This document shows, one piece after another, positions 1 to 9,837 of a DNA stretch of 64,000 bases. Below the pieces are notes generated by a model. It did no database searches. It saw nothing but the letters and a program-made list of their open reading frames with translations, and was not told where the DNA came from. Every line of letters starts with the position of its first letter. Position 1 is the first letter of the stretch. This DNA comes from Salvia splendens. Its lineage: Eukaryota; Streptophyta; Magnoliopsida; Lamiales; Lamiaceae. The position numbers and the translations under genes are program-made. The DNA is taken from NCBI RefSeq assembly GCF_004379255.2, contig NC_056048.1, positions 1,860,001-1,924,000 of the forward strand. The letters are read 5' to 3'.

Positions 1-50
1 TTAGTTGAGGAGCGAATTGTAGAGAGAGAAAGGTAGAAAAGGATATATGG

Positions 51-110
<60 letters not shown>

Positions 111-186
111 GAGGCTAGGGAGGGGCCCTGCAAATTTGGGGGCCCAGGGCGGCCGCTCCACTTGCCCCCCCTCAGGTCCGGCCCTG
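1..186 (-). mobile_element. hAT-type transposon end (one terminus only)
   Basis: Read on the minus strand, the element begins at 186 with CAGGGCCGGACCTGAGG, followed by a G/C-rich subterminal stretch. This is the usual look of a plant hAT terminus. It interrupts a proline-rich protein gene: intact relatives at 14.75, 43.26 and 58.64 kb run straight through this point. The flanking host 8-mer CATACGGT (187-194) is the expected single side of an 8-bp target-site duplication. The other terminus lies left of the window, so size and autonomy are unknown. No transposase is visible. Confidence 0.6.
56..107. repeat. (TA)n microsatellite
   Basis: About 25 uninterrupted TA dinucleotides, apparently inside the hAT-derived sequence. 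Translations of this stretch (alternating Tyr/Ile) are artefacts. Confidence 0.95.
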
Positions 187-260
187 CATACGGTGGCGGA
201 GGCGGTGGAGATGAAGATGGAAGTGAGAGCCACCACAAGTAACAACTTATTGAGTCCCAT
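187..260 (-). pseudogene. Proline-rich secreted protein gene, 5' remnant
   Basis: Only the first 24-25 codons of a family member survive: the start codon at 260 and the signal peptide. The frame then runs into the hAT terminus at 186. The conserved 5' leader and TATA box (328-336) are still present. The proline tract and C-terminal tail are missing from the window. The frame stays open through the transposon end into the TA repeat, so a transcript would encode a signal peptide fused to junk. Comparison with the intact genes at 14.6, 43.1 and 58.5 kb makes the break unambiguous. Confidence 0.8.
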
Positions 261-327
261 ATTGTTGAGCTCTATGCTTCTTATATTTAGATGTGTTTTG
301 GTTGAAAATTGTTGCGAAATGTGATCA

Positions 328-336
328 TATATATAG
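328..336 (-). promoter_or_regulatory. TATA box of the disrupted 5'-most family member
   Basis: CTATATATA on the minus strand about 68 bp upstream of the ATG at 260, in the same sequence context as the four intact copies. Confidence 0.55.
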
Positions 337-671
337 GCATCCATATTTGTGACTATGCCAAGCAAGGTACTATATATGTCAATTATGCAATGCATTCAAT
401 TTGAATAATAGTTGCTACAAGTCATATATATAGCTAATCAATTATCCAAGTTAGGTCATTTCTTCCATTTCATATTAGTTTACAGTTTACTTCCATTGCA
501 TGATAATTTACTTCATGTTAGGCAGGAGTAGACTAAAAAATGTAGTCAATTTTTTGTGAATTATATATTTTTTATATTTAGATGTTATACACTCTTCCAG
601 TTAAATATGTGCCTCCGAAAAAGATTTCAAATCCAAATTTTAAAACACTAAATGCAATCGTTTTATACTAG

Positions 672-938
672 TATTCTCTTCGTATACCATTTAAAGAGTC
701 ATTTTGTCATTTTGGATTGTCTACGGTTTAAAGAACCATTTACTTTTTCCACTTTTGGTATGAGGATTCCACATTCCACTAACTTTTTACCCTCACAATT
801 CATTTTAAAACTAATAGTACTAAAAATAAGTCTTACATTGCACTTACTTTCTCCATTTACTTTTCTTCACAAAGTCATACAATTTCTTAAACATGTGGCA
901 AGTCAAAATGACTCTTTAAGTGATGGACGGTGGAAGTA
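672..938. mobile_element. Degenerate Stowaway-like MITE
   Basis: The two ends are imperfect inverted repeats. The left end runs ..TTCGTATACCATTTAAAGAG and the right end, reverse-complemented, reads ..CCGTCCATCACTTAAAGAG. The outer ends are TA. There is no coding capacity. Orthologous copies lie at 15238-15494, 43738-44000 and 59118-59380, each upstream of a family gene, so the insertion predates the duplications. Confidence 0.6.
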
Positions 939-2565
939 ACATTTATCACTTAGAATATTAGTGAATCAACGCTATGTAGATTCTATTATTGCTCAAGTTA
1001 AAATGCCTCAGTTGACATGTAATATTAATTTTTAATTAATATGCATAATGCACAAATGAGAGTACTACAATTTTATTTCATTAAAACGAGAGTTTATGAA
1101 TTCAAAATAATATTAGTTTGCTAACACATTAATATCAGATAACATCATAGAACATACCAATTCCTAATATTGAGCCAGGAACTGGTATTCATGAATCAAC
1201 GAACTGACATTGAGTAAGAAATTAATATATTTTGTAATGATATTTGATATTAATTTATTTGCGAACAAATATGGTTCAGTGTCTTTAACTTTAAGAAAAG
1301 TTCTCAAATAAACCATCTCCATGCATTAATTATAGTACTTATTTTCTTGTAATTCTCATAATTAAAATTCAACTTGTTCATTTTCTAAATTGTTCTATGA
1401 GCTGAGATGCATCAAAATATCGTAGAATGATGTAATACGTATGTATGCTTCTAAACACGTAGAAAATAACACACATTAATGCGTACATTGTTCGAACAAA
1501 TGCATGCTCATAGTCCTTTTTGTCTTGTTCATAAAACTACACATTCCCTTTTCTTCTTCATTTCTTTCATCAACAATCATCTCCGTTGTTTGTGCCGGTG
1601 CTGGTGCTTCATAGATGGATTTTCATTGAACCAATCAAATTCATTCTTAAATAACTTGATCACCTATATATAAATTTGTTATCCTCCAAATGTTGACAAA
1701 GCCACATTTTACATAAACTTTCTTACAGTACTAAGCATTATATTCATTTTTATTTTAAGAAGTGTAAAGATAATTATCATTAGAACTTTTTAGCTATATA
1801 AATGAGAGTGATCGAGAATTGAGAACTTACTGTTTCATTTTTTCCCCCTAAATTTGCCGGGAAAAAATTAGGGTGATTTTTCTAAATAACTTCACATTAA
1901 AACCAAGTCTAGACACTAGTATTAATTAAATGGGGTTAATTAGTTAGAGATAAATCACATGGATTTTGACCAAAATAAGAATTGATTTAAATGCAAAATG
2001 CAGGCCAATCCTGATCATGTAACTTGCCAATCTGATGATAAAAAATTATGCATCTTATATGGATGACGCTATTAGTTAGTTTTTAGGCCATTTTAAAAAA
2101 TCCGGATTTAAAGTCATTTTTAGATTATTTTAGGTGATCCTTCTAAAATGATCTAAATATAAATTAAAAGTGACATCCGTATTTTTTATTATGAGCTATG
2201 CAATAAGATTGAGTTTTGCATATATCACAACTCTAAATCACATTGTCTACAAGTATCCATAGATAATTATTTATATATTTATAAACACAGAGAACATAGT
2301 ACATATTACAAACTTGATCTTGAAATATAGTTGATAATTTTCTATAGCTAGAGTTGCCATACAGGCAAAACCTAGCCAACTATTTTTCTTAAACAAGATT
2401 GTATTATAGAGCCAAACACATACATGCAATATTAATTGCTATTTTATTTAGTCATAAGGTGGTAGTTTATTTAGCCGATGATGGAAGTATAATAAAGGAG
2501 TGAGGGATGTATATATGTATAATTGAACATTTATTGGTGGTGTGGTCACACTTTCTCATAATTTA
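939..2565. other. Intergenic spacer downstream of the 2.6-kb gene
   Basis: AT-rich non-coding DNA with no supported gene. Positions 1254-2545 are paralogous to 25373-26553. Positions 1220-1254 form the unoccupied site that corresponds to the solo LTR and two MITEs found at 15776-25372. It contains a short GCTGGTGCTTC-type stretch near 1600 that recurs in every unit. The last 40 bases hold an AATAAA poly(A) signal (2530-2535, minus strand) for the adjacent gene. Confidence 0.7.
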
Positions 2566-2970
2566 TCAGGTTTGACAGATTTGTGAAAGGAATTGTGGAG
2601 CGAATGCTCGAATAATTATGCAAACAGGATTATCGGCCGGAAGTAGCTGAGTCAGAGGTGGAGGTGGAGGCGGAGATGGAGGTGGTGGAGGTGGAGATGG
2701 AGGTGGAGGAGGTGATGGGGGTGGAGGAGGTGATGGGGGTGGAGGCGGAGGCGAGGGAGGTGGTGGTGGGGGAGATGGAGGTGGTGGAGGTGATGGTGGT
2801 GGTGGAGAGGGTGGGGGTGGAGATGGAGGTGGTGGAGGTGATCGCAGCGGTGGTGGTGGAGATGGACAAAAGATGTTGAAGGGTCGTACCGGTATGCATA
2901 TGGTGGCGGAGGTGGTGGAGATGAAGATGGAAGTGAGAGCCAACACAAGTAACAACTTATTGAGCCCCAT
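2566..2970 (-). CDS. Small secreted proline-rich protein, long variant (PRP-A)
   Basis: 134 residues. The ATG at 2970 is chosen because it has a good context (AAC before, G after), begins a clear signal peptide (MGLNKLLLVLALTSIFISTTSA), and lies about 70 bp downstream of a TATA box. An upstream in-frame Met would lie 5' of the TATA. The mature protein starts near residue 23. It has Cys25 and Cys35, then about 70 residues of Ser-Pro(4-6) blocks as in extensins, then a tail with Cys117 and Cys132 (CIIIRAFAPQFLSQIC). Ser-Pro blocks are normally hydroxylated and arabinosylated, so a cell-wall or apoplastic location is likely. No Tyr cross-link motifs are seen. I do not recognise the family and assign no function. 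The paralogues at 14.6, 43.1 and 58.5 kb have a shorter, nearly Ser-free proline tract. Confidence 0.8.
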   Translation of the reverse strand: MGLNKLLLVLALTSIFISTTSATICIPVRPFNIFCPSPPPPLRSPPPPPSPPPPSPPPPSPPPPPSPPPPPPSPPPPPPSPPPPPSPPPPPSPPPPPPSPPPPPPLTQLLPADNPVCIIIRAFAPQFLSQICQT

Positions 2971-3037
2971 ATTGTTGAGCTCTATGTTACTAATATTTAG
3001 ATGTGTTTTGGTTGAAAATTGTTGTGAAATGTGATCA

Positions 3038-3047
3038 TATATATAGG
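3038..3047 (-). promoter_or_regulatory. TATA box of PRP-A
   Basis: CCTATATATA on the minus strand about 70 bp 5' of the ATG at 2970, conserved in position across all family copies. Confidence 0.6.
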
Positions 3048-3175
3048 CACATATGTGGATGGCTATGTCAACTAATGGAGTATATGCATTCAATTTGTGT
3101 AATAGTAGTACTTACTGTATCTCATCAATTATTGAGTTAGGCCAATTCATATTATTTACAGTTTACTTCCATTCG

Positions 3176-3401
3176 TACTCCCTCCGTCCCTAAAGAGTAT
3201 GCACTATTTTCTTTTTCGTCCGTTTCCAAAGAGTATGAACTTTCAATTTTGGAAACTCTCTTTTCTCTAATGAGGTGTGACACATTTTCCACTAATAATG
3301 CTTAAAAAACTTTTTCTATCTACCTCTCTCTAACTTTACCAATAATGCATTAAACCACGTACCGAACCCAAAATTAATACTCTTTGGGGACGGAGGGAGT
3401 A
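3176..3401. mobile_element. Stowaway-like MITE
   Basis: Starts TACTCCCTCCGTCCC and ends GGGGACGGAGGGAGTA, giving good terminal inverted repeats and a TA duplication. About 225 bp, non-coding. It sits 5' of the PRP-A promoter. Confidence 0.85.
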
Positions 3402-3769
3402 TTAGTTGCAATTTACTTCCATTTATAGTAATTTACATCATGTTAGGCAGGAGTAGACTAAAAAAAGGTAGTGGAGTATTTGTTAGTGAATCACAAACTT
3501 TAAGGGAAATTGGTTCAGAAAAACTATGAACTTTCGGGTATTTCTCATAATCTTTAAAGTGGTCTAAAAAGTAACCAACTTTTCGGATCCTGCAGATTTC
3601 GAACACTAAAGTTTCCGATATAAATTTTACCTACGTGAAATGCCAAAACACCTTGTAATAATTGAAGCTACATTCTATCTTGTGGGATGATAACATGAAT
3701 GCTCTAGAATTAGTGTCGGCATTCCGCCTAGGCAAAGTTTATGCTAGAAACTTTAATGTGGGATTTTAC
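3402..3769. other. Non-coding 5' flank of PRP-A
   Basis: AT-rich sequence with no gene seen. It ends in TTTAC (3765-3769), the left target-site duplication of the adjacent LTR. Confidence 0.6.
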
Positions 3770-5011
3770 TGTCACGACCAAGCTTACTAGTTATAGCAAG
3801 ATTGGCTATATCGTGACTACATATAAGTTTAAAGGGAAAAGTGAAACATTTGTACGACTAGCAAGACTGAAATGGGCAATCATAGGAAACTCAAGAGGTT
3901 CATCATAAAGTAAATCAGAGTAGAGACATAGGTGTTTGACTAGCAAAGACAAATTCCGGAAATCCTAACATAAAGAGAAGTACATTTGCAGCAGAAGTGT
4001 TCAAGACAATACATCACGTATGAAGACATAATGTATTGGACATCCTAGGCTAACTTATTAACGCCAATTGCTCAACACCACCTCTCGCTCGTTCACGTTC
4101 AACCTGCACGTTAGAAAAGAAACATGCAGTGCTGAGTAATTGGTATACTTAGTGGGCACAATGCCGAAACATAATTTTAGTAAAAGTTTTGTCAGCCATA
4201 GTTGAGTGAACACATGGCTTTAACTTAAAAGGCCCGAGTCACTAAAATTTACTTTGGTTCGTAAAATTGATTGCACAATCATAAACATAGATACCATATC
4301 TGAACGTATCTGAACCGGGAATGTGTCCACATTCCACGACGGTCACTGGACCGGTCAACTTAAAAGCTAGCTCACGATCCCTATATGTGTACACTTGTCC
4401 GAGTAGGGTTTGCGGCCGTACTGGGACCCGAATTCGATTAAACATAAATGGCATAGCCAAGCATATAGGTATTTCATAAAAGATAAAAGACATGACAAAA
4501 CATAAATAGCATAATTTTCACATAATCATGCTAAAAGGCAAGTTCACATTTTGAAAGAAATTCCCACCTCGATAGCTTAAGTCTTTTTCGGAAAATTCCT
4601 TGACTTGGTCATAAACGATGTGTGAAGACGTCCCTTTAGTAATACTTTAATTAGACTTTAAGAAGTCAAGAAAACTTAAACGTGAAAGCATCCTAAGTCC
4701 TCATTTTATTCATTTTCTTATTTTTTAAGAAAAATTCTAGGATCCTTGAACATTAATTAAATCGGAGATCTAATTAACGGTTTTACTTAGGGAAGCCCAT
4801 GATTTAATTAGGCACACCAGGCCCAACTCCTACTTTATTTTAATTATTGGCCCAAGCTACATAAATTATTTTAATTATTACTTCGCGAACTATCAACACT
4901 TAAGTATTCACAAAGCAACGAGTTCTTATTTATTTCAACATAATAAGAGAGTGACACATTTCAAGTTGGTGAACTCTTACAACTTGAGCGAATAAACGAG
5001 CGGGTATTACA
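3770..5011 (-). mobile_element. Solo LTR, Ty3/gypsy family A
   Basis: 1242 bp, TG...CA, flanked by perfect TTTAC duplications (3765-3769 and 5012-5016). Read on the minus strand it begins TGTAATACCCG and ends TTGGTCGTGACA, typical of long-LTR gypsy elements. It shares two short conserved blocks with families B and C, at about 4098-4137 and 4406-4432. There is no internal domain, so it is an LTR-LTR recombination product. A truncated relative lies at 34529-35325. Confidence 0.85.
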
Positions 5012-5735
5012 TTTACACAGTTGGAAAAGTTGGTGATTTTTTAGGCTATTTTAAGGGTTGTGATAAATATCAAATTTTTGTAAAAGTTTTTGATTTTCCT
5101 GAACAATTTTCCAATTTGTAGTCCCTTATGCTTTACCGATAATGTTATTTATGTTTAGGTGACATACTCTCTTCTATTTGAATATGTGCTTCCTAAAATA
5201 ATTCAATCAAAATTTTGAAACTGTCAATGTACGTATACGTTTAACACTACATGTACATTTATCACTAGAATGCTTGTGAATCAACGTTATGTGGATTCTA
5301 TTATTGATCAAGTTAAAATGACGAGTTGACCTGAATTAATTATTAATTAATATCCATAATGCACTAATGAGAGTGGTAAGTGACAGAATTACGAGAATTG
5401 AAAATAATATCAATACATGATATATTAATGTCAGTTGATATCACAAAATATACTAATTTTTTATATTAAGTTAGAAACTGATATTCATCATGCATCCGTG
5501 TTGAGTTCTCAAAGGAACCAACTCCATGCATTAAATGTGATCATTTTCTTGTAATTCTTATAATTCAAATCCATCGATTAGTTTTCTAATTCGCACCCGA
5601 GATACATCAAAATATCGTATTAATGTAATATGTTGACTCAAAAAAAATCTAAAATATGTTTATACTTCAAAACACGATGACTATAATGTGTACATTAATT
5701 CTAAAATAAGACAATTATAACCGTAAAATTACCCC
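5012..5735. other. Non-coding spacer
   Basis: AT-rich, no supported gene. This segment is absent from the paralogous unit at 35.3 kb, where LTR family A sequence is joined directly to the copia relic. Confidence 0.55.
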
Positions 5736-5904
5736 AAAACTGACCACTTTTGACACATTTGAATAGTGAGAAAATTCAAGAAAATGAGATGCCATAGATT
5801 ATGGAAGAAAGGGTAAAATAAAAAACTGACCACTTTTGACACATTTGAATAGTGAGAAATTCAAGAAAATGAGATGCCATAGATTATGGAAGAATGGGTA
5901 AAAT
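5736..5904. repeat. Tandem duplication, 86-bp period, two copies
   Basis: Two near-identical units starting AAAACTGACCACTTTTGAC at 5736 and 5822. They differ by a one-base indel and a few substitutions. Confidence 0.9.
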
Positions 5905-6080
5905 CAAAATATTGGAGAGGGGCAATACATGAAGAAATGGAAGCCTTGGTTCAAAACTACACATAAGAGAAATGTCAACTATTAGTAGACAAGCATTCGA
6001 TATATTAGTTGTCAGTTGTCAGTGGGTTTTCACTATCAAACGAAGACTAGATGAATCTATCTAGTAAAACAAAACTCCTT
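5905..6080 (+). pseudogene. Ty1/copia reverse transcriptase relic
   Basis: Fragments readable on the plus strand include YWRGAIHEEMEALVQNYT and, further on, CQWVFTIKRR. These correspond to the conserved start of the copia reverse transcriptase domain (W..A...E..AL..N.T / C+WVF.IK). In-frame stops and a gap separate them. Related relics lie at 11597-11760, 35330-35475, 39556-39720 and 54573-54740. Confidence 0.7.
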
Positions 6081-6381
6081 GGTGTCAAAAGGGACACACA
6101 TGGTGAAGAGTACTAGACTTATGAGTTATTGTTAATTAATGAAGAATGAGTCCTACCTCACTTGTAATTCACATACAGGATTTCATATCCAACATGGAAA
6201 ACAAGTCACACAACAATCCAATAGATATGAGATTCACAGTAAGATACTTCACACCTTTATTAGTGAAAACGAGATAACTTGTCAAACTCAGAAGCAGAAA
6301 GTTGTAACACTATAAGTACTAGAGCTGGGTTTATCCATACATATAAATTTGTTAATTTTACTTGTAAAATTATCGAAAATT

Positions 6382-6587
6382 TGTTAGAATCATCGACTGC
6401 AACATTAGTTTGATATTGTCCGCTTTGGGTCAAGCCCGCATGGATTTGTTTTTGGGTCACTCCCAAAAGGCCTCAAACTAATTGGGGTTGGACAGGAATT
6501 ATATACACCTTCACCTTCCAACTTCCCTCACTCATCCGATGTGGGATAGGTTTGTAACCCAATAAAATTTTGATTGGGTTGTCAACA
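6382..6587 (+). repeat. Possible short LTR/TRIM-like repeat
   Basis: The segment starts TGTTAGAATC and ends GGTTGTCAACA. It contains a motif (CCCAAAAGGCCTCA) that I associate with dispersed LTR-like repeats of dicots. No matching target-site duplication is visible, so this is tentative. Confidence 0.35.
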
Positions 6588-7599
6588 CTTAGAAAAGCTG
6601 ATTTCATTTTAATTATCTGCTTGTAGAAAATGACAAGACTTATTCAATTCTTAAGAAGTAGATATAAATATCTTTTCTATTATATTAAAAGGATATGATG
6701 ATGTGTTGATCACTCTTGTATTGCCCATACATGTATTGATCTGATGCATATCTGCAACCATAAATTTTAGTAACTTTTCCTTGGCATATACTGTTGTTAT
6801 ATTTTTTTAAAAAGTAATTAATTATTGGATCCAAAGGTCTGTAAAAAGGACTACAAATTATGCAACAAGTAAATTTCAACTATCGTGTTAACTTTGTAAA
6901 CGTGCCATAATTTGCTCATAAAGACGCAAGCTCGTCCTCCTTCTTGTCTGTTTCATCAGACATATTCCTTTTTTCTTCTTCATTGCTACCATCAATAACG
7001 TCTCTGTTGTCGGTGCTGGTGCTGGTGCTTCCTCGAAGGATTTTAATTGAATCAATCAAATTCAAACTCTTTAAAGAGAATTTGATCATCCACATATACA
7101 TTATTATCTCTCCAAATGTTGACAAAGCCACATTATTGCATAAGCTTTTTTACGGTACAAAGCATTAAAAAAATAAAATGATTGTGGAGTAATGCATCAA
7201 AATGCTTTTCAATATCTTCATTTCAATATTAGGAAGTGTAAGGGTTATATATGAGAGGTAATTCACAATTTAATGTTTCAATTTTCCTGGAAAAAAAGGT
7301 AATTAGGGTGATATTGCTATATAACTTCAAAAAAAACGGTTTAATTAATTAATTAGGATAATTAGTTAGAGATAAATCACACTGTCTGCAAGTATCCATA
7401 CATAATAATTTATTTATTTATATATATATAACATAGAGAACATAGTACATATTACAAACTTGGTCTTGAAATGTAGTTGCTATTTTTCTCTAGCTAGAGA
7501 TTCCATACATAGGCAAACTATTTTTCTTCAACAAGGTTGTACCAAACACAAACACACAACATTAATTGAAATTTTATTTATTCAAATGGTGGTAGTTTA
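6588..7599. other. Spacer with a repeated coding-like relic
   Basis: Mostly non-coding. On the minus strand about 6916-7045, a polar and acidic reading frame (STSTSTDNRDVIDGSNEEEK) resembles the frame at 13915-13990 (STNTSTSDSNRNVSDVDD). This hints at a decayed exon shared by the units. No complete gene can be supported. Confidence 0.4.
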
Positions 7600-7830
7600 T
7601 TTCGTGGACAGACGGAGTATTTATTAGTAGTGACATTATTTGGCAGACGGTGGTGGCGGAGATGGGAAGACTGTTACGTTAGCGGGAAGGAGACGGTGGT
7701 GGCGGAGATGGGCAGATTGTTACGTTAGCGGGAAGGGGACTGGGAAGGGGAGCAGGGAACAATATAACTAACGGAGGCTGGGTAGGAGAAAATTGTTAAG
7801 AAATGTGATCATATCTATAGGCAAAAATGT
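7600..7830 (-). pseudogene. Eroded proline-rich protein gene copy
   Basis: Both edges match the family. The 3' flank (GGTGGTAGTTTATTT) lies on the left, and the 5' leader and promoter (GAAAATTGTTAAGAAATGTGATCATAT) on the right. Between them only G-rich, GGTGGCGGAGATGG-type fragments of the proline tract remain. The signal peptide and C-terminal Cys tail are not recognisable. A 50-bp block is duplicated inside (about 7655-7735). The paralogue at 35990-36172 is equally eroded. Confidence 0.6.
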
Positions 7831-7836
7831 TCAAGT

Positions 7837-8385
7837 TAGGGCTGGCAAATCGTGCGGATTGGGTCGTTATCGGGTTAACCTGATAATGACCCAACCCAAT
7901 AAGGCCTAACCTGAACCCGACCTGTTAAGGAAACTGTAAATCCGAACACGAACCCGACCTGCTACCTTCAAATCCGAACACGACCCGCACCCGACACGAA
8001 CCCGTTATCGACACGATATAATATGGGTTGACACGACACGATAACAACCCGAACCTGATATTACACGATTAAAACCTAATATTACACGATTAAACCTTAA
8101 TTTTTAACCTAATTTACACAATTAAAATTTGTTTTATACTATTTAAACCTAATTTATAAGAAATTAAAACATTAAAGTAATATATATTTTTTAAATAATA
8201 ATAAAAATAATAATATTATTTCTTAATGGGTTACCCGCATCCGACCCGAACCCAACCCGAAATTATCGGGTTCTTAATGGGTCAACCCGATAAGGACACG
8301 GATCCAATAAGACTTGACCCCAACCCAATAATTTCGTGCGGATTCGTGTCGGATTATCGTGTCGTGTCGAAAATTGTCAGCCCTA
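7837..8385. mobile_element. Non-autonomous hAT-type MITE, 549 bp
   Basis: Terminal inverted repeats TAGGGCTGGCAA / TAGGGCTGACAA (11 of 12 match). The flanking 8-bp duplications are GTTCAAGT (7829-7836) and GTTCATGT (8386-8393), with one mismatch. The paralogous locus at about 36170-36185 is uninterrupted (ATGTTCATGTCGAG), so the insertion postdates the segmental duplication. The interior has many ACCCGA/TCGGGT motifs and no transposase. Confidence 0.9.
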
Positions 8386-8393
8386 GTTCATGT

Positions 8394-9122
8394 CGAGTAT
8401 ATATGTCAATTAAGGAATGCATTCAATTTGAATAATAGTAGTTGCTACAAGTCATATTCTCTCATCAATTATCCAAGTTAGGCCATTTCCATGGTACTAT
8501 TTAATGTTTACTTAGTTTTAGATAGGAGTAGACCCAGTAAAACAAAGGGTTAATAGCAATTTAAATCATGTCAAATTGTGGTTTGTCTCGTAAACTTTTA
8601 AGTTGGAATATTAAATCATGGAATTTCAATTTTTCTCAATTGTTCCATCCATGCACAAAATCAACATCTTTTTGTAATGTTAAAAACGACAATATTTCAA
8701 TAAGATAAGAATAGAAATGACAAAATAAATGAATGTAAAGGGAAAAAAAATATTTATTTTAATGAAACATGTCGTTTTGAATATCGCTAAAATTGACATT
8801 TTGTGAATGGATGAGATAATTGAAAAAAATTGAAACTTCGGGATTTAATATTTCAATTTCATGAAATATTTCATGGGACATACTAGAATTTGATCAAACT
8901 TCATGATTTAAATATATATTAACTCTAAAAAAATGTATATGGTGTGAATTATCAATTTTTAATCGCTTCTGCTTACGCTAAATATATTTATCACCTGAAT
9001 ATTTGTGAAGAGACTAAAAACTAGACTTTAAGATTCTAAAACGGCAAATTTAAACGTTTTGTATAGATATATTTGTGATTTGTGAATCAACGTTATGAAG
9101 ATTCTGGATATTACTTACTACT
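8394..9122. other. Non-coding spacer
   Basis: AT-rich, no gene. Paralogous to 36186-37081, except that the second copy carries an extra Stowaway-like MITE at 36704. Confidence 0.6.
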
Positions 9123-9363
9123 TACTCCGTCCATGAAATAATGTTCACCTTTGTCAATTTGTTCCGTTCATAAAATAATGTCCACATTTGCTTTTTTCAT
9201 TTTTAGTAAATGGACTTCATTTTCCACTAACCCATTACACTCAAATTTTATTACTATAAAACTAATTTAGAAAAATGGGACTCATATTCCTTTCTCACTT
9301 TCTTCACATTTTTAAAAATCCGCACCAAGTCAAAGTGAGACTTAAATCGTGGACAGAGGGGTA
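9123..9363. mobile_element. Degenerate Stowaway-like MITE
   Basis: Starts TACTCCGTCCATGAAATAATG and ends GGACAGAGGGGTA, imperfect inverted ends about 240 bp apart with TA at each side. Paralogue at 37082-37322. Confidence 0.65.
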
Positions 9364-9837
9364 CTGTATTATTGCTCAAGTTAAAATGCCGCGTTGACAT
9401 ATAGCATTTGATTTAATAACTTTAACTAATATGCATAATGCAATAATTATGATCATTTTCTTGTAATTTTCATAATTCAAACTCCATATAGATTCATTTT
9501 CTGAATTGTTATGTGACTTGCATCAATACATCGTAAAATAACGTAAAATGTTTACTAAAGAAAATAATCTAAAATTTGTTAATGCTTCAAAATACGTAGA
9601 TTATATATGGAGGTAATGTACATCAGTAATAAAATAAGTAAGACAATTATAACAGGAGAATTACCCGCAAAACTGACCACTTCGATACACTTGTAAGTTT
9701 CATCTCATTTTTATTCTCTGAGGAAAGAGTACGAGAAAATTGAAGAAGCGGTTGTTGTGATATAATAGAGTAATTGTGTAATCGTGACAAACAGAAATGT
9801 AAAGAGACACAGTGATAAGTCGCATTCTATGCCTTGG

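Noticed and set aside
2630..2948. Thr/Ser-rich, His/Leu-rich and Glu/Val-rich open frames over the proline tract of PRP-A
   Set aside because: They are shadows of a G/C-skewed CCN repeat in other frames. Only the frame with signal peptide and Cys tail is shared with the paralogues.
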